Assembly: GCA_017632345.1 (NCBI GenBank)
Contig: JAGBRL010000043.1
Location: 1-64,000, forward strand
From: Paludibacteraceae bacterium
GTDB taxonomy: Bacteria > Bacteroidota > Bacteroidia > Bacteroidales > Paludibacteraceae
Direction of reading: 5' to 3'
DNA length: 64,000 bases
A model generated the notes under the pieces. It saw only the letters and a list, made by a program, of their open reading frames with translations, ran no database searches and was not told the DNA's origin. Of the stretch, positions 29,601-36,755 are shown one piece after another (the first letter of the stretch is position 1; each line of letters starts with the position of its first letter). Both the position numbers and the translations under genes were made by a program.

Positions 29601-31282
29601 AGTACAGATATATTGATACTATAAAGCAGAGAGGCCCTCAAGGGCTAGTTTCAGAAACGATTGTGGATGAGTACATACTTAAGGATACCGTGATTAGATA
29701 TGATCTTAAAAATGAAAATCTTTGCGATAGTATTCATGAGATTCATATAAAAATCACAAAGCCTTCTTATCACGATTATACTGTATGGGGATGTGATTCG
29801 GTCAAACTAGAAAATGGATCTGTTTTTTATAAGGATACAGTTTACGTAGAGCGTTTTGAGTGTGACAGTATCCGCCGTATTAATATTGAGGTTTATAATA
29901 CAGTTTATGACACATTGGTTAAGTTTGGCTGTGAGTCTGTAGATTTTGAAGGTGTGACTTATTATAAGGACACTGTGTTGAATAGGGTTATTCATCGTGC
30001 AGGGGAAAGGGTGTGCGACACATTCCGCACCATTAATATTAAAGTTGCAGAACCGATCAAAAGAGAGACGGAAATTAAAGGTTGCGGATTTGTTGAATAT
30101 AAAGGCCGCCTGTTTGAGTCTGATGAGGTTCTGTATGATGTGCATAAAAGTTCGCAGGATTGTGACAGCTTGATTGACATTGTCAGGATAAAGATTGTGG
30201 ATCAAAAGAGGATCACTGAAACTATTGACGGCTGTGACAGTATCTTCTTTAATGGTAACTGGTATAAGGAAGATACAATATTGACAGAGATGCGCAGAAG
30301 TAAGGATGAGGATAATTGTGATAGTATAATAGTTGAAACACATTTGAATGTGGTAAAGCCGGTGCAAGAGAGCAGAGTTGAAAAAGGATGTGACTCGCTT
30401 TTGTACAATGGCGAAACTTATTTCAGCGATACGACTTTGGTGGAACATTATACATCATCAAAGGGGTGCGACAGTGTGGTTTATGTGGATGTGAAGATAG
30501 GTCATTCGGGTGAGTATTATGAAAAATTAGCTTCGTGCGGACGCGTGAAGTTTGATGGTGAATATTTCTATAGCGACACTTCGTTTGTCAGAGTTTATGC
30601 CAATATGGAGGGATGCGACAGTATCGTAAATGTAGATATTGATGTGTGGGAAATCTCTAATACGGAAATTTTTGTTGATAGCATGAATCAGGTCACATAC
30701 GATGAAAAGGTCTATTTCCGCAGCACGGTCTTGCGTGACACTTTGACTAATAGTATGGGATGTGACAGTTTTGTGACAATCTTCATAAATGTGGAGAAAA
30801 GTCTGGATGTGCCGTTGATTGTGAACAAGCATGATTATGTGCTTTTCTGTAACAATAATATATTTGAAGAGAAGTTTGTGGCTTATCAATGGCTGAAAAA
30901 CGGTGTGCCTGTTGCTGGCGCAACCAAGGAATACTATACGGAAGAGGTCTTGCTTAATGGGTGTTTTCAGGTCTATGTGACAACTGAAGCAGGAAAAGAG
31001 TTCGCGTCTGAAACAATTTGTTTCGAAGAAGGGCGGGAATTTAAACTATATCCGAATCCGGTAGCTGTGGGTGAAAACATTGTTGTGGACTACGAGTTTA
31101 CAGAAGAGGAGATGTTCAATCTGCTTGTGGAAGTGTTCAACAGCAAAGGTGTTTGTGTGTATAGGGGAGAGCCTTCGTCTTATCCGATTGTGATTGCAGG
31201 ACGGACTGAACCGGGCTATTATTATATACTCATAACGACAGGAAAAGGTGATAATTTAGGAGAACGTTTTATTGTAAAGTGA
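23678..31282 (+). CDS. Giant T9SS-secreted surface protein: four GLUG blocks, 13 Cys-pair repeats
   Basis: 2534 residues with an N-terminal signal (about residues 13-34). Four large blocks start near residues 44, 520, 900 and 1305. The latter three open with FSGG(K/R/N)GT and the first with a similar GSGKADDPY segment. Each block carries a PY(I/V)(L/I) motif and many GLUG-type repeats (VGGVAGYI, FVGGICG), which suggests a long beta-helical stalk. From about residue 1707 to 2371 follow 13 units of about 45-60 residues. Most open with GCDS and close with CDS(I/V/L), so each probably has a disulfide. Then comes an Ig-like segment (YQWLKNGVPVAGATKEY). The last ~80 residues (FKLYPNP...GRTEPGYYYILI...RFIVK) are a type A sorting domain for type IX secretion. 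It is likely a cell-surface adhesin; the ligand is unknown. Confidence 0.85.
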   Translation: MKKIGLGIDLYRNIIFRLLLTVSVLLTPALLFAAGSYKDFGSGKADDPYILTTADHIVELSNETSFIHSYYRLDADIDMSGVEFKKIGGANGFVGDFNGNNHKISNVTYISETEDYVGFFSKVLSGSSIYDITFENVNIKGRSYVGGVAGYIANTSLRNISVSGRVKAGWFVVGGVAGYIANSADIVNIQNSADVYAECLDGSSDLQPSAGGVFGSINGSDVNCVLNKGNVEAEWDCYVGGVIGSAHGAANIFSSVNIGEVSGLGYIGGVVGYSYGGKIQRCINAGTVSSNSDSVSYLGGICGYFKNYHGYDCLNSGLVKGTKKSSFVGGCFGLFEPKIGGLEASVNVGVVFAIGDSLGSVVGYMKYTDASGTSKTYYDTTLSTISDKEAFGLSLDYLTSAEMLSISKLGDDKWTQLDSFLYPVPKMNTGNVVYEVPDDFNEILYFASLPVPFDSVSADKKLMSQFELYPVDGITYSSSTGCLQIKGHNVGLAKVGDDTLFINYKNSRRVIPVCVGTVDTLLFSGGKGTRTKPYVLTTIGDVRKLAEMVNEEVAYDDASKNWSNGKYFYLANDIAESVDFVIGNCYKGDEFSFQGYFDGGGHSLSLDIDSTSSASLFGVVGKGAEIKSLSVIGSVAGGDFVSGICGVLKGGTLRGCYNGAAVHGSGVAGGVCALAEDGSVIIGCANSGTIKGSDIVGGLVGSVQGGFSVVDRCLNSGYVEGNGFVGGVAGKIEDAVLNGSVAVGSVRGGTAGVVCGASSGIVTSSFFDSRMSMNGDEFAVGVVTDSLLGDEILNRFETEASKWLFKAGCYALPAELGNVKDAELASYCLPIDSKDCVGDVSFDFSILDGLRLSWTSLGGNVRFEEGMAYLSKCGSDTLKISLKDKQERIFPVLLTYPIFSGGRGTAEEPYIIKVYDDMKFLEELVNTNRFGRTSSENWSEDKIFKVVADIADTIKFVIGDGRAENAYFGGEFNGLGHEFILNIDSLNKGKSNEPVGLFGTVKNGKVDSVRVCGYVKGEDCVGGICGYSYNSQIKASVNSASILGDSYVGGICGLAKGNYDKNKDLFNLSSALNIGYVAGDSCVGGIVGKTDSCGVKMLVNTGVVSAELDYVGGVAGVALGGKDASRYDRVFNFGTFKVAKEKNKCYGAICGEFDGRMISSYYDGQMTSKLLGGVKGNDYDNLNNIHAVGIPTKTLVGGALFSDMFFSVDMTHKDGFYPCPTAIASFPEAKLAVTPVILKGDEFIGLIKSDFSVSDSLGVSFFALHDCFSTNATNATLRNPGDEVVCLRLGKYVKNLNAFIANGLFSGGNGTEGNPYLIKTKKDMEDLASLVNQNTLQTIYGRNWSYGNYFSLQNDILDDTIETIVGENLIGADSLCFDGVFYGNGYSLNVKIEREADNVGVFGILGVGTVDSLFVEGEVSGTYFVGGICGLNRYGKVKGCVNNSRVRGAVYVGGVLGYNRNEISYSGNSGRVSAETEYAGGVLGVNVSGATISHSVNAGSVFSSGNAIGGVVGSNAGHVLDCLNSGFISQGTKVGGICGEVLGGSNCLLKNCLNAGVVYSSRNTDQIGAIYGYFEGTGGVEDCYSDSQMCLAKTEDGMFPTEGLLASDLFAHWLHADSLYPRPFDSELTLLAAAPVFFDEADSYNSIDSAFYFSKPDSLQWSSVTNRFVVSGEKADLLRKGNDTIRVTLNGMLREVPVQINCVTIRNSVSLVGCDSFVYESDNLDFVAFSDTSFVDSLKNDGCDSLLLVDIKISKVQFADLEINGCDSVVFNGAVYTDSTLVKDTLKNVLDCDSVITFSYLNVYKTNKDSLLRIEDCDSVIYDGVVYYDNISLSDTLKSNVCGCDSVIFGVDIVVNKTKRSPFDVKGCGAASYNGETFYSDTSFVDSLKAKSGCDSLVYVSVVIGEETKAEISKSACDSLFYLNAKGERIKYTESVVFNDTLENKNSKGCDSILTVNVNILKSDYTVDSVTACEKYRYIDTIKQRGPQGLVSETIVDEYILKDTVIRYDLKNENLCDSIHEIHIKITKPSYHDYTVWGCDSVKLENGSVFYKDTVYVERFECDSIRRINIEVYNTVYDTLVKFGCESVDFEGVTYYKDTVLNRVIHRAGERVCDTFRTINIKVAEPIKRETEIKGCGFVEYKGRLFESDEVLYDVHKSSQDCDSLIDIVRIKIVDQKRITETIDGCDSIFFNGNWYKEDTILTEMRRSKDEDNCDSIIVETHLNVVKPVQESRVEKGCDSLLYNGETYFSDTTLVEHYTSSKGCDSVVYVDVKIGHSGEYYEKLASCGRVKFDGEYFYSDTSFVRVYANMEGCDSIVNVDIDVWEISNTEIFVDSMNQVTYDEKVYFRSTVLRDTLTNSMGCDSFVTIFINVEKSLDVPLIVNKHDYVLFCNNNIFEEKFVAYQWLKNGVPVAGATKEYYTEEVLLNGCFQVYVTTEAGKEFASETICFEEGREFKLYPNPVAVGENIVVDYEFTEEEMFNLLVEVFNSKGVCVYRGEPSSYPIVIAGRTEPGYYYILITTGKGDNLGERFIVK

Positions 31283-31388
31283 TGTTTTTGCAAAAAAACA
31301 TGTGCTGAATGCGAAAAAATAAGGTTTGTTGTTGTGAATTTGATGATAGTTTATTACTTTTAGAAATTGAATCGCTTTTTTAACGTAT

Positions 31389-32540
31389 ATGATTGGTTTG
31401 ACACATAAAATATTGATGACGCAGGCACTCCTTTGGATTGGAGTCGCTTTGGCTTGGGGACAGAATAATGTAGCCTCGAACTATGATAGTAAAAATGACT
31501 GTTTTTTTACTATATGGGGCGAGGATCCCGAGGTCTTGCCAGAACTGGACACTGTGGTTGATAGTAAATCATGGTCGCAGGAGATGTTTCCTGAACTTGA
31601 TACGGTGAAGAAGTTTAAGCCTATGATTGATTACGGGTATGTGAAGCCTAAAAGTTATATTAAGAAGGATACACTCAATCCTGATGCGCACAGCGTTATA
31701 GAGTTTTCAATAAACGGAGGGTATTGCGGTTTTACGATGGATTCCGAATTTGGTGAAGCGTCCAGAAGCTTTGGATACGGAGCTATGTTCAATTATTCTT
31801 ACTATTTTAATAAAGAGTGGGGGATGAGAATCGGGATCGGTTTGAATATATCAAAGAGCAAATACGAGGGGGTCGGTTTTTTTGACGAGTATAACTTTAC
31901 TGATAAGGAGGGTGACCGCTTGGAGCTTGATATTAATATAGATAATATAAAGGAGGACTATAGTGCAAAATTGCTGGAAATTCCAGTAATGGCGTCGTAT
32001 AAGTTTGATGGTTATGATTTTGTTGCAAATGCAGGTCTGAAATTTGGTATTCCTTTGGAGATAGAATATGACCAGAAACTCGAAGGTGTAGATATTGTGG
32101 GGTACTATCCGGCGTATGGCACTGTAATAGACGAGGCTTTGGCTATAGCGTGTGGAAAAGACAAGAAACTCTTCTCGTCCGGAACTTATTCTTCAACGCC
32201 AATCATGGTTATGTTGTCTGGAGATTTGGGGTATCGGTTCAAACTGGAGTCTAATAATAGTGTTGGAGTGTCTTTTTTTGTAGATTATGCACTTAACAGA
32301 ATGCAGTTGCGTGCGAAAAATGATAAAGACAATCCTCAGTACAAGGACGGTTCTGTGACTATCTATGATTTGGTGTGTGTGGATGCTGACGACATTCCGG
32401 TGCAACTTCAAAGCGCGAGCGTTCTTTCTAGTCGTCAAATACGGTCGAACACAAGGATAGTAGAACGTTTTGGCTATGTCAATCTTGGGTTGAAACTGAT
32501 ATTTTACCTAGAGTCTTTTGGTAAAAAGAAGAAGAATTGA
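31389..32540 (+). CDS. Outer-membrane beta-barrel protein (PorT/OMP_b-brl-like)
   Basis: 383 residues with a signal peptide ending near LAWGQ (residue 25). A roughly 80-residue periplasmic or plug segment follows, with two similar LPELDT/FPELDT motifs. After it come paired amphipathic strands with many aromatic ends (GYGAMFNYSYYF, VNLGLKLIFYL), as expected for a barrel of 8-10 strands. It lies 106 bases after the giant surface protein on the same strand. No clear terminator separates the two, so it may be an accessory or partner. It ends in a basic tail (FGKKKKN). No specific function is visible. Confidence 0.7.
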   Translation: MIGLTHKILMTQALLWIGVALAWGQNNVASNYDSKNDCFFTIWGEDPEVLPELDTVVDSKSWSQEMFPELDTVKKFKPMIDYGYVKPKSYIKKDTLNPDAHSVIEFSINGGYCGFTMDSEFGEASRSFGYGAMFNYSYYFNKEWGMRIGIGLNISKSKYEGVGFFDEYNFTDKEGDRLELDINIDNIKEDYSAKLLEIPVMASYKFDGYDFVANAGLKFGIPLEIEYDQKLEGVDIVGYYPAYGTVIDEALAIACGKDKKLFSSGTYSSTPIMVMLSGDLGYRFKLESNNSVGVSFFVDYALNRMQLRAKNDKDNPQYKDGSVTIYDLVCVDADDIPVQLQSASVLSSRQIRSNTRIVERFGYVNLGLKLIFYLESFGKKKKN

Positions 32541-32603
32541 CCTGATGCAAAAAAAATATTGCAAAATATATGTTCTTTTTATTCTTTTGTGAAAAAATGA
32601 TAT

Positions 32604-32611
32604 TATATTTG
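32604..32611 (+). promoter_or_regulatory. -7 box (TATATTTG) for the OmpA-like gene
   Basis: An exact TAnnTTTG match, 52 bases before the ATG at 32663. The A-rich leader without structure is typical of strongly expressed outer-membrane protein genes. Confidence 0.6.
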
Positions 32612-32662
32612 CAGGGGTATAAGTGTGAAATTAGAAATTTCAAATAAATAATTAATAGTAAA

Positions 32663-34084
32663 ATGAAAAAGATTTTAACTTTTATTTGTGCAGCGGCAGC
32701 TAGTTTGTCTGTATCGGCACAAACCATGGACAATCCTTGGAACGTTGGTCTTTACGGCGGTCGTACTGAGTACGCTGGTGAGTATGGGCACGATTTCTTG
32801 AATATCGGAGCTGATTTCTACGGTCACGGAGCTTTGACATTCTCTCGTTACATAAACCGTTATTTTGATGCTACATTCTTTGCATCTTATGGCAAATATG
32901 GAGCTGTTGACCACGACAAGGTTGAGTTCGAATCTGCAATGGGATATGGAGATTTGACTTTGAAGTACAAATTCATCAGAAGCGAGTCTGCTTTGTTCCG
33001 TCCTTTCGTATTCTTGGGTGTCGGTGGACGTTATTTGATGGAAGTTGACGAAAATCCAAACTGCGAACCTGGTTTCTCTATGGTTATACCTGCGGGTCTT
33101 GGTTGCGACCTTCGTCTTTCTGAAAGATTCTCTTTGCGTTACATCGCTACTTATGGCTATGGTTTGTCTGATGATCAGGACAAGAGAGATTGTGGTAGCT
33201 ACGGAGACCAGCAGTTGCTTCACTCTTTGGGTCTAGCTTATAGCTTCACATTTAATGGTGACAGAGATAATGACGGTATTCCAAATAAACAGGACGAATG
33301 TCCTGACACTCCAGAAGGTGTGCAGGTTGACGAGAAAGGTTGTCCGCTTGATACTGATAAGGACGGAGTGTATGACTATTTGGACAAGTGTCCGGGAACT
33401 CCTGCTGAAGCCGCAGGTACTATTGACTCAACTGGTTGCCCTATCGATACAGACGGTGACGGTGTAGCTGATTTCTTGGATAAGTGTCGTGACACTCCTG
33501 CTGAAGCTGCTGGTAAGGTTGACGACAAGGGTTGTCCGCTTGATTCTGACGGTGACGGTGTTGTTGACTATTTGGATCAGTGTGAAGGTACTCCTGCAGC
33601 GGCTGCTGGCAAAGTTGACGACAAAGGTTGTCCTATTGATTCTGATGGTGACGGTGTAGCTGACTTCGAAGATAAGTGTCCTGCTGTAGTTGGTATCAAG
33701 GCTAACAAAGGTTGCCCTGAAATTAAGGAAGAGGTAAAACAGGTGTTCCAGAAAGCATTGAACGGAATTGAGTTCCAGACTGGAAAAGCTACTATCAAGA
33801 AGTCTTCTAACAAGATTTTGGATCAGATTGTTACAATCATGAACGAAAATCCAGCTTATTTGCTTCTTATCAATGGTCACACTGACAATGTAGGTAAGGC
33901 TGACAAAAACTTGACTTTGTCTAGCGATAGAGCAAATGCTGTAAAAACTTACTTGGTGAACAAGGGTGTTGATGAAAAACGTATGACAGCTAAAGGTTTT
34001 GGTCAAGACAAGCCAGTTGCTGACAACAAGACTGCAGCAGGTAGAGCGAAGAACCGTCGTGTTGAATTTATCGTTGAATTCTAA
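32663..34084 (+). CDS. OmpA-family porin with thrombospondin type 3 repeats
   Basis: 473 residues with a signal peptide (cleavage after LSVSAQ, residue 20). An N-terminal beta-barrel (about 21-195) is followed by five calcium-binding type 3 repeats (DxDxDGxxDxxDxC; about 197-345). The C-terminal OmpA domain has NGHTDNVG near residue 410 and NRRVEF near the end, whose Asp and Arg bind peptidoglycan. It links outer membrane and cell wall and is probably among the most abundant proteins. Codon use looks narrower than in the neighbours, consistent with high expression. A strong terminator follows. Confidence 0.92.
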   Translation: MKKILTFICAAAASLSVSAQTMDNPWNVGLYGGRTEYAGEYGHDFLNIGADFYGHGALTFSRYINRYFDATFFASYGKYGAVDHDKVEFESAMGYGDLTLKYKFIRSESALFRPFVFLGVGGRYLMEVDENPNCEPGFSMVIPAGLGCDLRLSERFSLRYIATYGYGLSDDQDKRDCGSYGDQQLLHSLGLAYSFTFNGDRDNDGIPNKQDECPDTPEGVQVDEKGCPLDTDKDGVYDYLDKCPGTPAEAAGTIDSTGCPIDTDGDGVADFLDKCRDTPAEAAGKVDDKGCPLDSDGDGVVDYLDQCEGTPAAAAGKVDDKGCPIDSDGDGVADFEDKCPAVVGIKANKGCPEIKEEVKQVFQKALNGIEFQTGKATIKKSSNKILDQIVTIMNENPAYLLLINGHTDNVGKADKNLTLSSDRANAVKTYLVNKGVDEKRMTAKGFGQDKPVADNKTAAGRAKNRRVEFIVEF

Positions 34085-34107
34085 TAAAGGTTGCGTCTAA
34101 ATAACTG

Positions 34108-34142
34108 AAAGTCCCGTCGTTTATTGCGGCGGGACTTTTTTT
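34108..34142 (+). terminator. Terminator after the OmpA-like gene
   Basis: AAAGTCCCGTCG pairs with CGGCGGGACTTT (one G-T pair) around a 7-base loop and runs into seven T's. Confidence 0.9.
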
Positions 34143-34186
34143 GCTAAAAAAAATAAGTTGTAGCTCTTTTTTTTAGAATTAAATTA

Positions 34187-34194
34187 TATCTTTG
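34187..34194 (+). promoter_or_regulatory. -7 box (TATCTTTG) for the small lipoprotein and mtaB
   Basis: An exact TAnnTTTG match, 30 bases before the ATG at 34224 and directly after the OmpA terminator. Confidence 0.6.
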
Positions 34195-34223
34195 TCAGGT
34201 TACTAATTAAAAAATTTAGTGTT

Positions 34224-34622
34224 ATGAATTTAAAAAAATATATGGTTTGCTTGCTGGCTTTTTTGGCTAGTTTGCTTTTTTGTGGGTGTGGTGAAGATAC
34301 CGGCACTTATAGCAACGATTTTGTAAATTACCTTGAGGACGTTAATTGGTATCTTGAAGATAAATTCGGCGATTTGAGTGAGAATGATTACCATTCTTAT
34401 ATAATGTATTCTAGAGGTAAAATAATACGTGGTGATTATGCGGCGGATGAGATTTATGAAATTGGCACTTATCATGTCAGTCTTGACGATTATATGACGT
34501 GTGAGTATTATGATGGTTCAATTGTAGTTTTTTTCATACAAGAGGTGACGAGTACAAATTTGGTGCTTAGGCGTGAAGACGAACAGGGTATTTATAGTTA
34601 TGCATATTATGTGAGAGAATAG
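34224..34622 (+). CDS. Small lipoprotein of unknown function
   Basis: 132 residues. A signal segment (residues 7-18) leads into the lipobox LLFCGCGED, so the mature protein is probably lipidated at Cys20 or Cys22. The mature part is acidic and tyrosine-rich with a series of short strands (IIRGDYAADEIYEIGTYHV; SIVVFFIQEVTSTNLVLRRED), suggesting a small beta-barrel or lipocalin-like fold. I do not recognise the family. It is followed after 6 bases by mtaB, so the two share a transcript, although no functional link is evident. Confidence 0.7.
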   Translation: MNLKKYMVCLLAFLASLLFCGCGEDTGTYSNDFVNYLEDVNWYLEDKFGDLSENDYHSYIMYSRGKIIRGDYAADEIYEIGTYHVSLDDYMTCEYYDGSIVVFFIQEVTSTNLVLRREDEQGIYSYAYYVRE

Positions 34623-34628
34623 TGCTGT

Positions 34629-35948
34629 ATGATAGATAATGCTATTTTTGAGGGTAGGAAGGTCGCTTTTCAAACATTAGGTTGCAAACTGAATTTTGCG
34701 GAGACTTCTATAATAGGAAGACGCTTGCTGGAGCGTGGTTTTAGAGAGGTGAAAAATGGTGAGTCTGCAGATGTGTGTGTTATAAACACGTGTTCGGTTA
34801 CTGAAGTTGCGGACAGGAAAGACCGACAGGCGATAAAGCAGATGATAAGTAAACATCCGGGGGCTTTTGTTGTTGTCGTTGGGTGCTATGCACAATTGAA
34901 GCCTAGTGATATAGCCTCTATCGAGGGGGTTGACTTGGTCTTGGGTATGCAGCACAAATATGATGTGGACAACATTATAGAGCAGATTGCAAAGAGGGCA
35001 GAAGGTCCGAAAATATTGCGGTCAGAACGTGATGATATAGATTCTTTCGCGCCTTTCTGTACGCAAGGGGGCAGAACTCGCTTTTTCTTGAAAGTGCAAG
35101 ATGGATGCGACTATTTCTGCTCATATTGTACAGTCCCGATTGCTCGAGGAAAGAGCCGTAATGCTTCGGTGGCAGAGACGGTGGCTCAGGCTCGTTTGGC
35201 TGCAGCTGAAGGTGCCAAAGAAATAGTTATTGCAGGAGTGAATATTGGCGATTTTGGCAAAACGACAGGCGAAACGTTCTTTGATTTGGTTAAGGAACTT
35301 GATAAGGTTGATGGTGTGGAACGCTACAGAATATCATCGATAGAGCCGAATTTGCTCGTTGATGAGATAATTGAGTTTACGGCAAAGTCTAAGAAGTTTG
35401 TGCCGCATTTTCATATTCCGTTGCAGTCAGGGTCAAATGATGTTCTAGAATTGATGAAAAGACGTTATAAAAGAGAGCTTTTTGCAGAGAAAGTGTCAAA
35501 GATAAAAAGTCTTATGCCAGATGCGTTTATTGGGGTTGATGTCATAGTGGGTACCAATGGAGAAACAAAAGAATTTTTTGAAGACACTAGCGCTTTTTTG
35601 AAAAACTTGGATGTTTCGCAGTTGCATGTTTTTAGTTATTCTGAAAGGCCTAATACTCAGGCTTTAATGATTGGCAATAGAGTGAGTGTCGCAGAGAAAA
35701 GGTTGCGAAGTGAAAGGTTGCATGAGTTGTCAGAACAAAAAAGAGTCGGTTTTTATGAGTCTCAGATAGGCACGGAGCATGTGGTTCTTTGGGAAGATAA
35801 AAAAAAGGGTGGTGTGATGCACGGTTTTACGGAAAATTACGTTAGGGTTGAAACTGCGTATCGAAAAGAGCTTGTCAATGAGTTGACAAAGGTTGAGTTA
35901 CAAGGCTTTTCGGCGGATGGGATGTCTTTAGAGGTGAAGATTCTTTAA
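34629..35948 (+). CDS. mtaB: tRNA t6A37 methylthiotransferase
   Basis: 439 residues. A radical SAM enzyme that adds a methylthio group to t6A at position 37 of ANN-decoding tRNAs. The N-terminal domain has three cluster cysteines (LGCKLNFAETS, INTCSVTE, VGCYAQ). The radical SAM motif CDYFCSYC lies near residue 160, and a TRAM-like C-terminal part follows. GCKLNFAETS and the overall length favour MtaB over MiaB or RimO. It starts ATG 34629, six bases after the lipoprotein stop. Confidence 0.9.
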   Translation: MIDNAIFEGRKVAFQTLGCKLNFAETSIIGRRLLERGFREVKNGESADVCVINTCSVTEVADRKDRQAIKQMISKHPGAFVVVVGCYAQLKPSDIASIEGVDLVLGMQHKYDVDNIIEQIAKRAEGPKILRSERDDIDSFAPFCTQGGRTRFFLKVQDGCDYFCSYCTVPIARGKSRNASVAETVAQARLAAAEGAKEIVIAGVNIGDFGKTTGETFFDLVKELDKVDGVERYRISSIEPNLLVDEIIEFTAKSKKFVPHFHIPLQSGSNDVLELMKRRYKRELFAEKVSKIKSLMPDAFIGVDVIVGTNGETKEFFEDTSAFLKNLDVSQLHVFSYSERPNTQALMIGNRVSVAEKRLRSERLHELSEQKRVGFYESQIGTEHVVLWEDKKKGGVMHGFTENYVRVETAYRKELVNELTKVELQGFSADGMSLEVKIL

Positions 35949-36214
35949 GTTTAGAGTAAGTCTTGGATTTTTACATAATGCAGCTTTTGTCTAAATTGTA
36001 TTTTGCAATTTTCATGTTTCGAAACTTGTTTCGGAAGCGGTTGATTCGAATTTGACATTGCTCATGTTTGCTCGGTCTTAATGTAAGCGTAGCCTATTTG
36101 CGAATATGAGCAGTATAATAAAGTGTCATTTCAATTGACTTGACCTAATTTTCTGAAGAAAAATAAAAATTAAAAGAAAAAAGTTGTTTGTGCGTTTTTT
36201 TTATGGCGAAAAAG
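35949..36214. other. Intergenic region before the tRNA genes
   Basis: AT-rich. A broken inverted repeat (TTGACATTGCTCAT near 36052 against ATGAGCA...TGTCA near 36105-36130) is the only structure noticed. There is no gene and no clear terminator for mtaB. Confidence 0.35.
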
Positions 36215-36245
36215 TTTGCATAGTTCAAAAAAATGCGTACCTTTG
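36215..36245 (+). promoter_or_regulatory. Promoter of the first tRNA-Asp gene
   Basis: TTTG (36215-36218), 19 bases, then TACCTTTG (36238-36245). This is a full match to the Bacteroidota -33/-7 consensus. Confidence 0.85.
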
Positions 36246-36278
36246 CAACGCATTTGAGGGAAGGCTCGGATGTGGAAT

Positions 36279-36352
36279 GGTGTGGTAGTTCAGCTGGTTA
36301 GAATACATGCCTGTCACGCATGGGGTCGCGGGTTCGAGTCCCGTCCATACCG
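36279..36352 (+). tRNA. tRNA-Asp (GTC), copy 1
   Basis: A 74-base cloverleaf. The acceptor GGTGTGG/CCATACC has one G-T pair and is followed by discriminator G. It has D stem GTTC/GAAT, anticodon stem CATGC/GCATG with loop CTGTCAC (anticodon GTC), and T arm GCGGG-TTCGAGT-CCCGT. The terminal CCA is not encoded. It has its own promoter and terminator. Confidence 0.95.
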
Positions 36353-36355
36353 CAA

Positions 36356-36386
36356 GAGGAAGATGTCATGTCTTCCTCTTTTTTTT
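36356..36386 (+). terminator. Terminator after tRNA-Asp copy 1
   Basis: GAGGAAGA pairs with TCTTCCTC around TGTCATG and is followed by eight T's. Confidence 0.9.
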
Positions 36387-36407
36387 ATTATTTTTTTTGC
36401 TTTAAAA

Positions 36408-36438
36408 TTTGGAGATTCAAAAAAAAAACGTACCTTTG
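36408..36438 (+). promoter_or_regulatory. Promoter of the second tRNA-Asp gene
   Basis: TTTG (36408-36411), 19 bases, then TACCTTTG (36431-36438). It has the same spacing and -7 box as copy 1. Confidence 0.85.
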
Positions 36439-36470
36439 CATCGCATTTGAGGGAGGCTTGAATGTGGAAT

Positions 36471-36544
36471 GGTGTGGTAGTTCAGCTGGTTAGAATACAT
36501 GCCTGTCACGCATGGGGTCGCGGGTTCGAGTCCCGTCCATACCG
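36471..36544 (+). tRNA. tRNA-Asp (GTC), copy 2
   Basis: Identical over all 74 bases to the copy at 36279. The two units are 192-193 bases apart and include near-identical leaders and terminators, so this is a tandem duplication of the whole transcription unit. Confidence 0.95.
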
Positions 36545-36547
36545 CAA

Positions 36548-36577
36548 GAGGAAGATGTCATGTCTTCCTCTTTTTTT
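36548..36577 (+). terminator. Terminator after tRNA-Asp copy 2
   Basis: The same GAGGAAGA/TCTTCCTC hairpin as after copy 1, followed by seven T's. Confidence 0.9.
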
Positions 36578-36755
36578 ATTGTGTCGTAATGACTAATTGG
36601 CAGTTTGCAGACATAACGGCATGTTTTTGAATGCGAATACTGACAAAATGTACATGTTGTTAAAAATGGCAAAGATTTTGCATTAAGTAAAACGGTTGGT
36701 GTTGATAAATGAATTTGTCAGTACCTTTTAGATAGAAATAAATAAAGTAACATAT

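Noticed and set aside
29807..30448. 213-codon frame antisense to the giant surface protein
   Set aside because: It mirrors the repeated CDS units (GT-rich codons) of the real gene and has no signal or promoter of its own.
23678..31282. Repeat array considered as a CRISPR or satellite array
   Set aside because: The repeats are conserved only in protein sequence, vary in length, and lie in one continuous 2534-codon frame.
36270..36461. Open frame covering the first tRNA-Asp
   Set aside because: The segment folds as a complete tRNA with promoter and terminator.
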